NCBI GenBank assembly: GCA_030765605.1
Contig: JAVCCG010000113.1
Span: 16,966-80,965, forward strand
Direction: 5' to 3'
Length of the DNA: 64,000 nt
Origin: Candidatus Alcyoniella australis
GTDB taxonomy: Bacteria; Lernaellota; Lernaellaia; JAVCCG01; Alcyoniellaceae
This document shows, one piece after another, positions 23,110 through 34,043 of the stretch (positions within the stretch are counted from its first letter, which is position 1; every line of letters begins with the position of its first letter). The position numbers and the translations under genes are program-made. The notes below the pieces were generated by a model. That model was given only the letters and a program-made list of their open reading frames with translations. It made no database searches and had not been told where the DNA came from.

Positions 23110-23801
23110 TGCGCAAGTCCTTGGAGGCGATGCGCGAGGTCCCCCTGTTCAAGGGGCTGGGAGACCGGGAGCTGGGATTGCTGTACGAGCGCTGCGTGGT
23201 GCGCTCCTACGAGCCGGACACGATCATTGTCAGGCAAGGGGCTGTGGGCGACGCGCTGTACGTGGTGCTCAGCGGCAAGGTCAAGGTCACGCTCTACTCC
23301 GAGTCGGGACGCGAGGTGGTGCTCGATACGCTCGCGCCGGAATCGTTCTTCGGCGAGATGAGCCTGATCGACGCCGCGCCGCGTTCGGCGAACGTGATCA
23401 CCGTCGAGCAAAGCGAACTGCTGTACCTGGGACGCAGGGACTTCCGCCGGGCGCTGACCGACAATCCGACCCTGGCGCTGAGCCTGCTCGAGGAGCTGTG
23501 CCGCCGACTGCGCGAGGCCGACGCCAAGATCGGCCATTTGGCGCTGGTCGATGTACAGGGCCGGGTGGCCGGATTCCTGCTGCGCCTGGGGCGCGAGCAC
23601 GGCAAGAAGATGGCCGGCGGCTACTTGATCGAAAAGCGACCGACCCACCTGGAGATGGCCGGGCTGCTGGGAACCTCGCGCGAGACGGTCAGCCGGGCGA
23701 TGAGCGAATTCATCAAACGCGGCTACATTCGGCAGCAGGGCCGCAAGCTGTTCATCCCGCTGGACACCCTGCTCGATCCCAAGGACGGCGGCGGGCTGTG
23801 A
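23109..23801 (+). CDS. Crp/Fnr-family transcription regulator
   Basis: A 230-residue regulator: cyclic-nucleotide-binding beta roll at about residues 10-125 (Phe-Phe-Gly-Glu-Met-Ser-Leu and Ser-Ala-Asn in the phosphate cassette), a dimerisation helix (about 115-150), and a winged helix with Thr-His-Leu-Glu-Met-Ala-Gly-Leu-Leu-Gly-Thr-Ser-Arg-Glu-Thr-Val-Ser-Arg (about 178-195). No N-terminal Cys cluster, so not an FNR oxygen sensor; the cassette has Pro-Arg-Ser-Ala, near the cAMP-binding consensus. The start overlaps the preceding stop, showing that it is made with the barrel protein. It may control this operon or polymer export. Confidence 0.85.
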   Translation: MRKSLEAMREVPLFKGLGDRELGLLYERCVVRSYEPDTIIVRQGAVGDALYVVLSGKVKVTLYSESGREVVLDTLAPESFFGEMSLIDAAPRSANVITVEQSELLYLGRRDFRRALTDNPTLALSLLEELCRRLREADAKIGHLALVDVQGRVAGFLLRLGREHGKKMAGGYLIEKRPTHLEMAGLLGTSRETVSRAMSEFIKRGYIRQQGRKLFIPLDTLLDPKDGGGL

Positions 23802-23855
23802 CATCCGTCACTTTCCCGGCGGCCGCGGACCGCTAGGCTCTGATCGAGGATTTAT

Positions 23856-24752
23856 ATGCTCGCAAGGTCCACTCTTCGCCGTTCGCTTTGTTTGGCGCTG
23901 CTGTTCGCCGCTGTAATGCTGGTCTGTGTGCCGGCGACGGCGCAGCAGGCGCAACGCACGGGCGTAGTCGTGGGCCTCAGCGGCCAAGCCACATTAATGA
24001 ATCCCGGGAAGAGTCCGGTGCCGGCGATGATCGGCAGCGAGGTCGAGGTCGGCACATTGGTACGCACCGGCCCCGAGGGCAGGGTCAAGCTGTATTTCGA
24101 GCGCGACGTGGTCGTCACTTGCGGCCCGTCGAGCAGCCTCGAGATCAGCTCGTCCCTGCTCGCGCCGGACGGCTCGGACAGCCCGGGAGTGTTCCGGCTG
24201 CTGTTCGGCACGATCCGCGTGCTGGTCGGCAAGGTCTTCGGCGTTCAGCGACAGCTCGACGTGGAGACGCCCAACGGAGTGGCCGGAGTCACCGGAACGA
24301 CCTTCATCGTACGCGTGCAGCCCGACGACCGTTCATTGTTCCTCACCTTGGACGGTGCACTACGGGTCAGCGGCTCAGACGCGCAAGCCACCAGCGTGGC
24401 GCTCGTTGCGCCGAACTACACTTACGTGGTGGCCGGGACCGCGCCGATCGATCCTCAGCCCGCGCCGCGCGAACTGTGGGACGATCTGCTCGACTCCACG
24501 GAGCTCGAGTGTCGACCCGAACAGTCCGCCGCCGACTCGCAGCGTCCGGCCGGAGCGTTGCCCTCGCTGTCGCAAATGGCCCAGCCCGGCCTGAGCCTTG
24601 AGGGACGGGACGAAGGCGAGGACGCGTCGGGCGCAGGCGACGACGAGGTCTGGATCGAGACACAGGTCCCTGCTGACAGCACAGGGGACGATGGCGAAAA
24701 CGGCTCAGAGAACGAGGGCGACGTTGATGTCGTCGTCGAGTTTCCCGAGTAA
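23856..24752 (+). CDS. exported FecR-domain protein
   Basis: A 298-residue protein with a signal peptide (about 1-29, Ala-Thr-Ala). Residues about 35-190 are a FecR domain: Gly-Ser-Glu-Val-Glu-Val-Gly-Thr-Leu-Val-Arg-Thr, a Gly-Arg-Val-Lys-Leu strand, and Val-Glu-Thr-Pro-Asn-Gly-Val-Ala-Gly-Val-Thr-Gly-Thr-Thr-Phe near 130-145. Free-standing periplasmic FecR proteins of this type often accompany TPR or surface-structure genes rather than sigma factors, and none is seen here. The last 80 residues are acidic and disordered (Gly-Glu-Asp repeats). Third gene of the operon, 54 bases after crp. Confidence 0.75.
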   Translation: MLARSTLRRSLCLALLFAAVMLVCVPATAQQAQRTGVVVGLSGQATLMNPGKSPVPAMIGSEVEVGTLVRTGPEGRVKLYFERDVVVTCGPSSSLEISSSLLAPDGSDSPGVFRLLFGTIRVLVGKVFGVQRQLDVETPNGVAGVTGTTFIVRVQPDDRSLFLTLDGALRVSGSDAQATSVALVAPNYTYVVAGTAPIDPQPAPRELWDDLLDSTELECRPEQSAADSQRPAGALPSLSQMAQPGLSLEGRDEGEDASGAGDDEVWIETQVPADSTGDDGENGSENEGDVDVVVEFPE

Positions 24753-24772
24753 GGGCCGGGAGGAGCGAAACC

Positions 24773-25708
24773 ATGCCCTCCATTAAGGTGCAAATCCTCG
24801 GATTCATCGCCTCCGTGGCAACGATCGTCGTCCTGTGCCTGATCGTCATGGCGGGCGAGGGCTGCACCCCGGTCGCTGACGACGCCGACGCCCTGGCCCG
24901 GATCACCCTGCCCCAGAGCGTGCCCGATTCCCTGGTCTACCTCTCGCTGCTGGTCAGCGGCCCGCAGATGGACGACATCGAGCGCCGTGTGGAGCTGGGC
25001 TCCCAGTCCGAACCGTTGACCATTGAGCTCAAGGTTCCGGCGGGGCAGGATCGGCTGTTCCTCTGCCAAGCCTTTGGTTCAGACGACGTGCTGTTCTACC
25101 AAGGTCAGATTGCCAGCGACGTGATTGCCGGGGAGCAGCTGGACCTGACCATCGAGATGGCGGCCCGCGCCACCGTGCGCGGCACGATCTATCAGGCGGG
25201 CTTCGACGACTACCCCGGAAATCCGCTGTCGAGCTTCCACTTTGAGGGCGATGACGACCACCCCCAGATCCAGACCGACGGCAGCGGCGCCTACAGCCTG
25301 AGCCTGGAGCTTGGCGAACGCGAGCTGCTGGTGGAACACGAGCAGAGCACGGCTCTGGTGTTGCTGAGCCTGGAGCAGGCCGGTCAGGTGCTGGACCTGG
25401 ACGTCTACCTGGTCGATCGCAGCCGCGAAGGGCCCGCGTTGTACGCGCTGATGCCCGACGGAGCGGCAGAGGGTGACTACGTCGTGCTGCACGGCGCCGG
25501 CTTCATGCCCCTCGGCGCGCCCGCGCCGCAGGCGGTGTTCGGCGACGCGGCGGAGATATTCGTTTCCGCGCAAAGCTACGACGACACAACGATCACAGTC
25601 CAAATTCCCATCGGCCTCGGCGCGGGACCGGGCTGGATTCAGGTCTACCAATCGATGTACGCCGCGCAGTCCAGCCGCAGCAACTACATCAATCTCACCA
25701 TCGAATAG
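24773..25708 (+). CDS. anchored surface protein with IPT/TIG-like domain
   Basis: A 311-residue protein with a hydrophobic segment at about residues 8-27 followed by Gly-Glu-Gly-Cys; the Cys at 31 suggests lipidation but the lipobox is atypical. Residues about 45-220 contain beta-sandwich segments including a carboxypeptidase-regulatory-like stretch (Val-Arg-Gly-Thr-Ile-Tyr, about 142-190). The last 85 residues (from Leu-Met-Pro-Asp-Gly-Ala) fit an IPT/TIG domain with Gly-Asp-Tyr-Val-Val-Leu-His-Gly-Ala-Gly-Phe. Last gene of the barrel-Crp-FecR operon, 20 bases after fecR-like, so it may be the cargo or partner of the barrel protein. Confidence 0.6.
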   Translation: MPSIKVQILGFIASVATIVVLCLIVMAGEGCTPVADDADALARITLPQSVPDSLVYLSLLVSGPQMDDIERRVELGSQSEPLTIELKVPAGQDRLFLCQAFGSDDVLFYQGQIASDVIAGEQLDLTIEMAARATVRGTIYQAGFDDYPGNPLSSFHFEGDDDHPQIQTDGSGAYSLSLELGERELLVEHEQSTALVLLSLEQAGQVLDLDVYLVDRSREGPALYALMPDGAAEGDYVVLHGAGFMPLGAPAPQAVFGDAAEIFVSAQSYDDTTITVQIPIGLGAGPGWIQVYQSMYAAQSSRSNYINLTIE

Positions 25709-25794
25709 ATTCCACAAAAAGCGGACAAATGAATACCCGGCGATTGCGGTGCGGTCGATTGACAGCACACGCGGCGCGTGGGTAAAAGGAACGT

Positions 25795-26307
25795 ATGCCG
25801 TTGTGGGCCGTAATTCTGATCTGGATTGCCGTGGTCGCGTTGTTCGCGCTGGGCATGGTGGGGATTGTCGTTCCGGTGCTGCCCGGACTGGCGCTGGTCT
25901 GGGCAGGCATCGTGCTCTATGCAGTGTTGATGGGCCTGGACCAGATGCCGCTGTGGTTCGTAATCACCACCGGCGTAATCACCCTGCTGATGACCGTACT
26001 GGATTATCTCAGCGGCCTATTGGGAGCCAAGGGCTTTGGCGCGGGCAAGTGGGGCATGCTCGGCGCGTTCGCCGGGCTGGTGCTCGGCGTTGTGCTCGGA
26101 TCGATGGTCGGCCTGCCGATCGTCGGCCTGTTGTTCGGACCACTGGTCGGCGCGGTGATTGCCGAGCTGATCGCAGGCAAGACCCACGGCGAGGCGATGA
26201 AGGCCGGCCTGGGGACCTTCGTCGGATTTCTCGCCGGCGCGGTAATGAAGTTCGTCGCCGGCATGGCGATGATCGTCGCCTTTATTATCCTGGCTGCGGT
26301 GACCTGA
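25795..26307 (+). CDS. DUF456 membrane protein
   Basis: A 170-residue membrane protein with hydrophobic segments at about 3-25, 30-47, 55-70, 85-105, 108-130 and 143-168. It shows the DUF456 pattern: Gly-x-Val-Val-Pro-Val-Leu-Pro-Gly near 24-32, Asp-Tyr near 65 and repeated Gly-rich helices such as Gly-Pro-Leu-Val-Gly-Ala. Function of the family is unknown. The stop is four bases ahead of dtd, so the two are co-transcribed. Confidence 0.8.
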   Translation: MPLWAVILIWIAVVALFALGMVGIVVPVLPGLALVWAGIVLYAVLMGLDQMPLWFVITTGVITLLMTVLDYLSGLLGAKGFGAGKWGMLGAFAGLVLGVVLGSMVGLPIVGLLFGPLVGAVIAELIAGKTHGEAMKAGLGTFVGFLAGAVMKFVAGMAMIVAFIILAAVT

Positions 26308-26311
26308 GCCG

Positions 26312-26761
26312 ATGCGCGCGGTGATTCAACGCGTGCGGCGCGCCGCCGTGAGTGTGGAAGGCCGGAGGGTCGGCGCCATCGGCCCGGGATTGCTGGTGCT
26401 GCTGGGCGTGCACAACTCCGATAGCGAACGCGACCTGGAATACATCCTGCAAAAAACTTTGAACGTGCGTATCTTCGAGGACGAGCAGGAAAAATTAAAC
26501 CGCTCGCTGCTCGATATTCAAGGCGAATTGTTGGTTGTCAGCCAGTTCACTTTATACGGCGATTGCCGCAAAGGCCGTCGCCCGAGCTTCACCCAGGCCG
26601 CTGCGCCCAAGCCGGCCCAAGCGCTCTACCAACTGTTTTGCGAACGCGCCCGCGACCAGGGCGTGACAACGGCCACCGGCGTTTTCGGCGCAATGATGGA
26701 CGTCGAACTAGTCAACGACGGGCCGGTGACGATGCTGCTGGAAAGTACAAAGCAGTTTTAA
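26312..26761 (+). CDS. dtd: D-aminoacyl-tRNA deacylase
   Basis: A 149-residue full-length Dtd. It removes D-amino acids (and mis-paired Gly) from tRNA. Visible signatures are the start Met-Arg-Ala-Val-Ile-Gln-Arg-Val, the active-site strand Ser-Gln-Phe-Thr-Leu-Tyr-Gly-Asp (about 78-85), and Phe-Gly-Ala-Met-Met-Asp-Val then Asn-Asp-Gly-Pro-Val-Thr (about 128-142), the cross-subunit Gly-Pro motif. Family members usually have Asn-Gly-Pro; the extra Asp here is a small deviation. Confidence 0.93.
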   Translation: MRAVIQRVRRAAVSVEGRRVGAIGPGLLVLLGVHNSDSERDLEYILQKTLNVRIFEDEQEKLNRSLLDIQGELLVVSQFTLYGDCRKGRRPSFTQAAAPKPAQALYQLFCERARDQGVTTATGVFGAMMDVELVNDGPVTMLLESTKQF

Positions 26762-26895
26762 TTCAATTCATTCCCAAGTCAATTGAATACAATTCATTTT
26801 AATGCCACCGATCTATCGACAAACCTTTTTTTCGCACACAGTAATCTTGCACAGCCCGAGAATACATTCATCGGACGTTTGAATATATAAATAGC

Positions 26896-26924
26896 TTGCT
26901 GTGATTCCTTTCCTGTTGTATAAA
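26896..26924 (+). promoter_or_regulatory. sigma70-type promoter for the H1-like gene
   Basis: TTGCTG at 26896-26901 and TATAAA at 26919-26924 with a 17-base spacer, in an AT-rich gap. The start would be near 26931, ahead of the GGGGG ribosome site at 26944-26948. Confidence 0.4.
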
Positions 26925-26953
26925 GTGAGAAAATTATCTGCATGGGGGTACAA

Positions 26954-27529
26954 ATGGACAAGCGATTAGTCAATTCACTGAAAAAGGAATTGAAGGCATT
27001 CGACAAAGACCTCGCTGGTATCGATAAACAGCTCAAGGAAAAGCAACAAGTACGCGATACGCTGGCCAAACTGATTGGCGACCTCGGCGGCAAGCCTGGC
27101 AAGAAGCCGGGACCCAAGCCTAAAAAGGCCGGCAAAAAGCCCGGACCCAAGCCTAAAAGGGTCGGTAAGAAGCCGGGGCCCAAGCCTAAAAGGGTCGGCA
27201 AGAAGCCTGGTCCCAAACCTAAAAAAGTCGCCAAGAAGCCCGGGCCGAAAAAGGCCGGAGTCAAGCGTCGCAAGCGCCAGCCGATCTCGGACTGGGTGGT
27301 CGCGATCCTGCAGGCGGCGAACACGCCGTTGCCGACCAAGGAGATCATCGAGCAACTCAAGGCCAAGGGCTACATCTTCCCCGACGGCAAGACCACAGCG
27401 GTCTATCAGGCGCTCTCGCGCCTGGGCGCTGCCGGACTGGTGGCCAAAACCAAGGAAGGCTATACGCTGGCCAAGGTCGAGGCCAAACCCGCGCCCGTGC
27501 CAGTGGTCGTGCCTGAGCCCGCGCAGTAG
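26954..27529 (+). CDS. histone H1-like protein with winged helix
   Basis: A 191-residue nucleoid-type protein. Residues 1-45 form a charged coiled coil; residues 49-105 are a Lys/Pro/Gly tract of 11-residue units (Gly-Lys-Lys-Pro-Gly-Pro-Lys-Pro-Lys with Lys-Ala or Arg-Val), like the tails of eukaryotic H1 and bacterial AlgR3/HU-tail proteins; residues about 112-175 fit a winged helix (Pro-Ile-Ser-Asp-Trp-Val, Leu-Pro-Thr-Lys-Glu-Ile-Ile-Glu, Ala-Val-Tyr-Gln-Ala-Leu-Ser-Arg-Leu); an Ala/Pro/Val tail ends it. ATG 26954 is preferred to 26942 because GGGGG lies five bases before it. It likely binds DNA through the tail with the winged helix adding shape or sequence choice. Ends on a strong terminator. 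Confidence 0.7.
   Translation: MDKRLVNSLKKELKAFDKDLAGIDKQLKEKQQVRDTLAKLIGDLGGKPGKKPGPKPKKAGKKPGPKPKRVGKKPGPKPKRVGKKPGPKPKKVAKKPGPKKAGVKRRKRQPISDWVVAILQAANTPLPTKEIIEQLKAKGYIFPDGKTTAVYQALSRLGAAGLVAKTKEGYTLAKVEAKPAPVPVVVPEPAQ
27098..27250 (+). repeat. tandem 33-bp coding repeats (KKPGPKPK units)
   Basis: Four full 33-bp units start at 27098, 27131, 27164 and 27197, with a partial fifth to about 27250. Each encodes an 11-residue basic unit. Units differ mainly at third codon positions, so protein sequence is conserved more than DNA. Copy number could vary between strains. Confidence 0.85.
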
Positions 27530-27558
27530 CGTTCGCTGACAGAAGTTCAATCGTTTTA

Positions 27559-27600
27559 AACGGCCGGACCGACCGCCGAGGTTGGTTCGGCCGTTTTTTC
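27559..27600 (+). terminator. strong Rho-independent terminator
   Basis: A 16-pair stem (27559-27574 / 27580-27595, with a few G-U pairs) and TTTTTT at 27594-27599, 30 bases after the H1-like stop. Confidence 0.85.
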
Positions 27601-28235
<635 letters not shown>

Positions 28236-28354
28236 TCGGCAGCAACGGGCACGATCGTCTTACACTCCACTCAATCGACTATCGCTGTGCCCTGAGGGCC
28301 TTACCTTCGGTGCCGTTAATTAGACATTCCCTTCTCACAGGCAAGGAGAGATAA

Positions 28355-29770
28355 ATGAAGACGCCAGCGGACGTATTAAAGTTCGCCAAGGACAACGGAT
28401 GCATCATGGTCGACCTGAAGTTCATGGACTACCCGGGCATGTGGCAGCACTTCAGCGTGCCGCTGGATCAGCTCAGCGAGGACAGCTTCGAGGACGGCTT
28501 CGGTTTCGACGGCAGCTCGATCCGCGGCTGGCAGCCGATTCACGCCTCGGACATGTTGGTGATCCCTGATCCGACTACCGCGGTGATGGATCCGTTCATG
28601 GCTCATCCGACGCTTTCGCTGATCTGCAGCATCGTCGACCCGATCACCAAGGAATCCTATTCGCGCGATCCGCGGAACATCGCGAGCAAGGCCGTCGAGT
28701 ATCTCAAATCGACCGGACTGGCCGACACCGCTTGCTTCGGCCCGGAGGCCGAGTTCTTTATCCTCGACGAGGCGCGTTTCGCCCAGAACGAACACGAGGG
28801 CTTCTACCACATCGACGCCAAGGAAGGTCGCTGGAACGCGGGCAAGGAAGAAGCGCCCAACCTGGCCTACAAACCGCGCTATAAAGAGGGCTACTTCCCG
28901 GTCTCGCCCACCGACAGCCAGCAGGACATCCGCACCGAGATGTGCGTCGAGCTGATGAAACTCGGCTACGAGGTCGAGGCCCAGCACCACGAAGTCGCCA
29001 CCGCCGGACAGGCCGAGATCGACCTCAAGTACCAGCCGCTGGTGCCGATGGGCGACGCGCTAATGTGGTTCAAGTACGTGGTGAAGAACGTGGCGCGCCG
29101 TCACAACAAGACCGTGACTTTCATGCCCAAGCCGGTGTTCAACGACAACGGCTCGGGGATGCACATCCATATCTCGCTGTGGAAGCAGGGCCGCCCGCTG
29201 TTCGCCGGCGACCAGTACGGCGGACTGAGCGAGATGGCGATGAACTTCATCGGCGGATTGATCAAGCACTCCAAGGCGCTGTGTGCGCTGACCAACCCCA
29301 CGACCAACAGCTATCGCCGATTGGTCCCGGGCTTCGAGGCGCCGATCAACCTGTGCTACTCCAGCCGCAACCGCTCGGCCGCCCTGCGCATTCCGATGTA
29401 CAGCGCCAGCCCCAAGGCCAAGCGGATCGAGGTACGCTTCCCCGACCCGAGCTGCAACGGCTACATGGCCTTCGCCGCGCTGCTGATGGCCGGTCTCGAC
29501 GGCGTGATCAACAAAATTCCGGCCGGAGAGCCCCAGGACAAGGACATCTACGGGCTGCCGCCCGAGGAGCTCAAGAACCTGCCGCACACCCCGGCCGATC
29601 TCAACGAGGCGATCAACGCGCTGGAGGCGGATCACGAGTTCCTGCTCAAAGGCGACGTGTTTACCCAGGACGCGGTGGACATGTGGATCGCCTACAAGCG
29701 CGAGCGCGAGATCGATCCGATGCGCCTGCGCCCCACTCCGCACGAGTTCGAGCTGTACTTCGACTGTTAG
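28355..29770 (+). CDS. glnA: glutamine synthetase, type I
   Basis: A 471-residue GSI enzyme making glutamine from glutamate, ammonia and ATP. The N-terminal beta-grasp (1-100) has Asp-Gly-Ser-Ser-Ile-Arg-Gly-Trp; metal and substrate motifs include [15 protein letters not shown] and [10 protein letters not shown]399 in Asp-Ile-Tyr-Gly-Leu-Pro-Pro-Glu-Glu is the usual adenylylation site of the GSI-beta class, consistent with control through P-II and an adenylyltransferase. AAGGAGAG precedes the start. It is 119 bases after glnB, and a terminator follows. Confidence 0.97.
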   Translation: MKTPADVLKFAKDNGCIMVDLKFMDYPGMWQHFSVPLDQLSEDSFEDGFGFDGSSIRGWQPIHASDMLVIPDPTTAVMDPFMAHPTLSLICSIVDPITKESYSRDPRNIASKAVEYLKSTGLADTACFGPEAEFFILDEARFAQNEHEGFYHIDAKEGRWNAGKEEAPNLAYKPRYKEGYFPVSPTDSQQDIRTEMCVELMKLGYEVEAQHHEVATAGQAEIDLKYQPLVPMGDALMWFKYVVKNVARRHNKTVTFMPKPVFNDNGSGMHIHISLWKQGRPLFAGDQYGGLSEMAMNFIGGLIKHSKALCALTNPTTNSYRRLVPGFEAPINLCYSSRNRSAALRIPMYSASPKAKRIEVRFPDPSCNGYMAFAALLMAGLDGVINKIPAGEPQDKDIYGLPPEELKNLPHTPADLNEAINALEADHEFLLKGDVFTQDAVDMWIAYKREREIDPMRLRPTPHEFELYFDC

Positions 29771-29799
29771 GCGGCGCGGACGCGCCAAACGACCTTCAG

Positions 29800-29828
29800 G
29801 GGCGCCCTATCCGGGGCGCCCTTTTTTA
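29800..29828 (+). terminator. Rho-independent terminator of glnA
   Basis: Eight-base stem GGGCGCCC (29800-29807 / 29814-29821), six-base loop, T6 at 29822-29827. The convergent gene on the minus strand ends at the same place. Confidence 0.85.
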
Positions 29829-30704
29829 TTTGATATCGAGATTGCCCGCCCAACGGCGGCCGATGAAGATTGAGGGCACCATCAGCCCCAGGCAGACCAG
29901 CAGCAGCAACAACGAACGGTTGAAAATCTGGCGGTCGTTGTCCTCGCGCTGCACGGCCACGAAGTAGTTAACCTTGTCCAGCAGTAGCGTGCCGCCGTAG
30001 TAGCGCGGCAGGCTGCCTTCCTTTTCGTACTCCAGTGCGGGCATCCAGGTGATCTGCCCCTCGCGAACCTCCGCGAGCTCCGAGGAATCGGCCGGACGCT
30101 GGGTATAGACGTTGGGCTGGGTGGACTCTTCGATCCAGACCATGCCCTCCATGTCCTGGTCGAGGAAACCGCGCAACTGGTTGCTGCTGAACAGCTTGCC
30201 CACGTAGATCTCGCCCCTGTTCGATTTTTGTCGCCGCGGGAAGAGCACCGAGCTGCGCACCTGGGTATCGCTGACCTGGGTCGGCGATTGGGGAAGGAAC
30301 AGCTCGGGCTTGTTGCGCCAAGGAAGCAATTCCTGGTCGCACAGATAGAGCAACGCGCGCTCCTCGGAATCGAGCAGCACCATGATGTCTAGGTTGAGAG
30401 TCGAATAGCGATCGCGCACTTCGATCGTCGCCGGCATCTGGGCAATCTCGAGTTTCTCAGTATGTTGCAGCACGATCTTGGTCTCGGCCATCTGATTGAT
30501 CGTGTTGAAGCCCAGCTGCACCTCCATCTCCAGGGTGTTGATGTGCCCCTCGATGCGGTCGATCGACGATTTGATACGAGTTTGGTACTGCTGCTCCTCG
30601 TTCGCCCGCTGGAGCGTGGCCAGCACCGAGGCGCCCACCGCCCATTGCAACAGGAAAAAGATCGCGATCGCCCAACTGACTGTCTTGCGCAGGTTTGTCT
30701 TCAT
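29826..30704 (-). CDS. membrane sensor domain protein without output domain
   Basis: A 292-residue protein with a basic start, a hydrophobic segment at about 8-30, a 235-residue extracytoplasmic part, and a second hydrophobic segment near 265-284, then only a few residues (Arg-Arg-Trp-Ala-Gly) before the stop. The outer part begins with a long helix (about 32-80) as in CHASE/Cache ligand-binding domains and continues mixed alpha/beta (Leu-Asp-Ile-Met-Val-Leu-Leu-Asp). It looks like the input half of a sensor kinase or cyclase whose cytoplasmic half is absent. ATG 30704 was chosen because it begins right before the first membrane helix; GTG 30734 is also in frame. No partner regulator gene is next to it. 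Confidence 0.55.
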   Translation of the reverse strand: MKTNLRKTVSWAIAIFFLLQWAVGASVLATLQRANEEQQYQTRIKSSIDRIEGHINTLEMEVQLGFNTINQMAETKIVLQHTEKLEIAQMPATIEVRDRYSTLNLDIMVLLDSEERALLYLCDQELLPWRNKPELFLPQSPTQVSDTQVRSSVLFPRRQKSNRGEIYVGKLFSSNQLRGFLDQDMEGMVWIEESTQPNVYTQRPADSSELAEVREGQITWMPALEYEKEGSLPRYYGGTLLLDKVNYFVAVQREDNDRQIFNRSLLLLLVCLGLMVPSIFIGRRWAGNLDIK

Positions 30705-30760
30705 GGGTGCGATTCTACGCAAATGATCATCCACGCGCTATCAGCGCTGCTGCATCTTGA

Positions 30761-32046
<1,286 letters not shown>

Positions 32047-32050
<4 letters not shown>

Positions 32051-33279
32051 GCGCGTCGCCGTCTCTCGAGCTCGGCCAGCACGCGCCGGAAGGGCACGCC
32101 CTCTTTGGCCAGCAGAACGATTATGAAGTACAGCACGTCGGCCGCTTCCCAGACCAGGTTGTCATGGTCGGTAAAGCGGCTAAGCTCCTCGGCTTCCTCG
32201 CGCAGCTTCTCGGCCAGCAGGTTCGAGTCCTCGAGCAGCTTAACCGTGAACGAGCCGTTGGGCGCCTCGTTCATCCGCGCCACCACCACGTCGTACAGCT
32301 CGGCGATCATGTCGCGGCGCTCGCTGTTAAAGCAGGTGTAGCGGCCCAGGTGGCAGGCGATGCCGCGCTGCTTGACCGTGAACAGCAAAGTATCCGCGTC
32401 GCAGTCCAGGTCCACGCGCACCAGGTGCTGCTCGTTACCGCTGACCTCGCCCTTGGTCCACAGGTTCTGTCGCGCGCGCGAAAAATAAATCCCGCGCCGC
32501 TGGCGTAGCGCCTTGGCCAACGATTCCTTGGTCGAAAAGGCCATCATCAGCACCTGCCCCGACTCGTCGCGCACCACCGTGGGCAGCAGTCCCTCGTGGT
32601 ACTTGTCCCAATCCAGCGAGCGGATCAGACACTGGTCGAGGGAGATCCGGCCGGTGTACAGCGCCATGCCCACCTGGCAGCCGAAGCCGTTGCGCTGGGT
32701 CCAGATCACGTCGTCGTAGTTGGCCACGCCTCCGGCCACAACGATCGGCCGGTCGGCGCCCTCGTCGATGCGCCCGAAAAACTCGCGGTCCAGGCCGCTC
32801 ATACTCCCCTCACGGTCAACATGCGTTACTAAAAACTCCGATACGTAGGGCGCCAGGCGTTGAATACGCTCCAACGGCCCCTCGCCGGTGTCGCGGCGCC
32901 AGCCCTGATCGCTGACCGTCTCGCCGCGCACGTCCACCGCCGCCACAAGTTGTTGGGGGTTGAGTTCGCGGAGGAAGTCCGGTCGGGCCTCGGTGCCGAT
33001 AATCACCTTGTTCGCACCGGAGCGAATCAGCCTCTCGTAGCGCGCGTGGTCGCGCACGCCGCCGCCGACCCGCGCCGGGGCGATATTGAGCAGCTTCTCG
33101 ATCAGCTCGGTGTTGTCCCCCTCGCCCTTGGCCGCGTCCAAGTCGATGATCGCCAGGTCGCCGTAGAGCGAGAAGTCGTGGGCCAGCTCAAAGGTGTTCT
33201 CGACCTCAAGCGCCTTGCGCTCGCCGCCGACGAGCTGAACTGCCTTGCCATGGGAAATGTCGATGCTGGGAAATATCAT
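32047..33279 (-). CDS. hisA: HisA-HisI-HisE trifunctional fusion
   Basis: A 410-residue protein with three enzymes in line. Residues about 1-230 are HisA (ProFAR isomerase barrel; Pro-Ser-Ile-Asp near the start with Asp7, and Ala-Ala-Val-Asp-Val-Arg-Gly for the second acid). Residues about 232-328 are HisI (PRA-cyclohydrolase; [17 protein letters not shown] and Ala-Cys-His-Leu-Gly-Arg for metal binding). Residues about 330-410 are HisE (PRA-pyrophosphohydrolase; Glu-Glu-Ala-Glu-Glu then Glu-Ala-Ala-Asp). HisI-HisE fusions are common; adding HisA joins three consecutive steps. It overlaps hisF and hisD by four bases each. Confidence 0.92.
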
Positions 33280-34043
33280 CTTGCGTGCTCCACCGGTCTG
33301 ATCGGGACGCCCGAGCGCTGAAGCGCGCGTTTGACTTCGGCGATGCTGAACTCGCTGAAGTGAAACACGCTGGCCGCCAGCGCGGCGTCCGCATTGGTTT
33401 TCTCAAAGACCTCGACGAAGTGCTCGACCAGCCCGACCCCGCCCGAAGCGATCAGCGGAATCGGCAGCTCGTCCATCGCGCTCAGCTGCGTAAGGTCAAA
33501 GCCGAGCTTGGTGCCGTCACGGTCCATGCTGGTCAATAAAATCTCGCCTGCGCCGCGATCGCAGACCTCGCGCGCCCAATCGGTGAGCTTGCGACCGGTG
33601 CCCTTGCGCCCGCCGTAGATCACCACCTCCCAATCGTCGTGGTCGCGCCGCGCGTCGATCGCCACCACCACGCACTGACTGCCAAAGGCCTTGGCCGCGC
33701 GGTCGATCAGCTCGGGCTGCTCAATGGCCGCGGTGTTGATCGCCACCTTGTCCGCGCCGGCGCTGAGCATCGAGTCGAAGTCGATCTCGCTACGGATGCC
33801 TCCGCCCACGGTGAACGGGATGAACACGCTGTCGGCCACACCGCGCACCACCTGCAGCATCGTATCGCGACCCTCGTGGCTGGCGGTGATATCGAGCAGC
33901 ACCAGCTCGTCGGCCCCCTCGCGATCGTAGCGCAGAGCCAGCTGCACCGGATCGCCCACGTCGCGGATCTCGACGAAACGCACTCCCTTGACCACGCGGC
34001 CGCGGTCCACATCGAGGCAGGGGACAATGCGCTTAGCCAACAT
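33276..34043 (-). CDS. hisF: imidazole glycerol phosphate synthase cyclase subunit
   Basis: A 255-residue TIM barrel that, with HisH, makes imidazole glycerol phosphate and AICAR. Starts [12 protein letters not shown] with catalytic Asp11; the second acid is in Val-Ala-Ile-Asp-Ala-Arg near 130; phosphate loops Gly-Gly-Gly-Ile-Arg and Ala-Ser-Gly-Gly-Val-Gly are present. It overlaps hisH by 11 bases. Confidence 0.96.
   Translation of the reverse strand: MLAKRIVPCLDVDRGRVVKGVRFVEIRDVGDPVQLALRYDREGADELVLLDITASHEGRDTMLQVVRGVADSVFIPFTVGGGIRSEIDFDSMLSAGADKVAINTAAIEQPELIDRAAKAFGSQCVVVAIDARRDHDDWEVVIYGGRKGTGRKLTDWAREVCDRGAGEILLTSMDRDGTKLGFDLTQLSAMDELPIPLIASGGVGLVEHFVEVFEKTNADAALAASVFHFSEFSIAEVKRALQRSGVPIRPVEHAR

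Noticed and set aside
27098..27250. Possible CRISPR-like or non-coding tandem repeat
   Set aside because: The 33-bp units are contiguous without spacers, keep frame and encode a basic protein tract.
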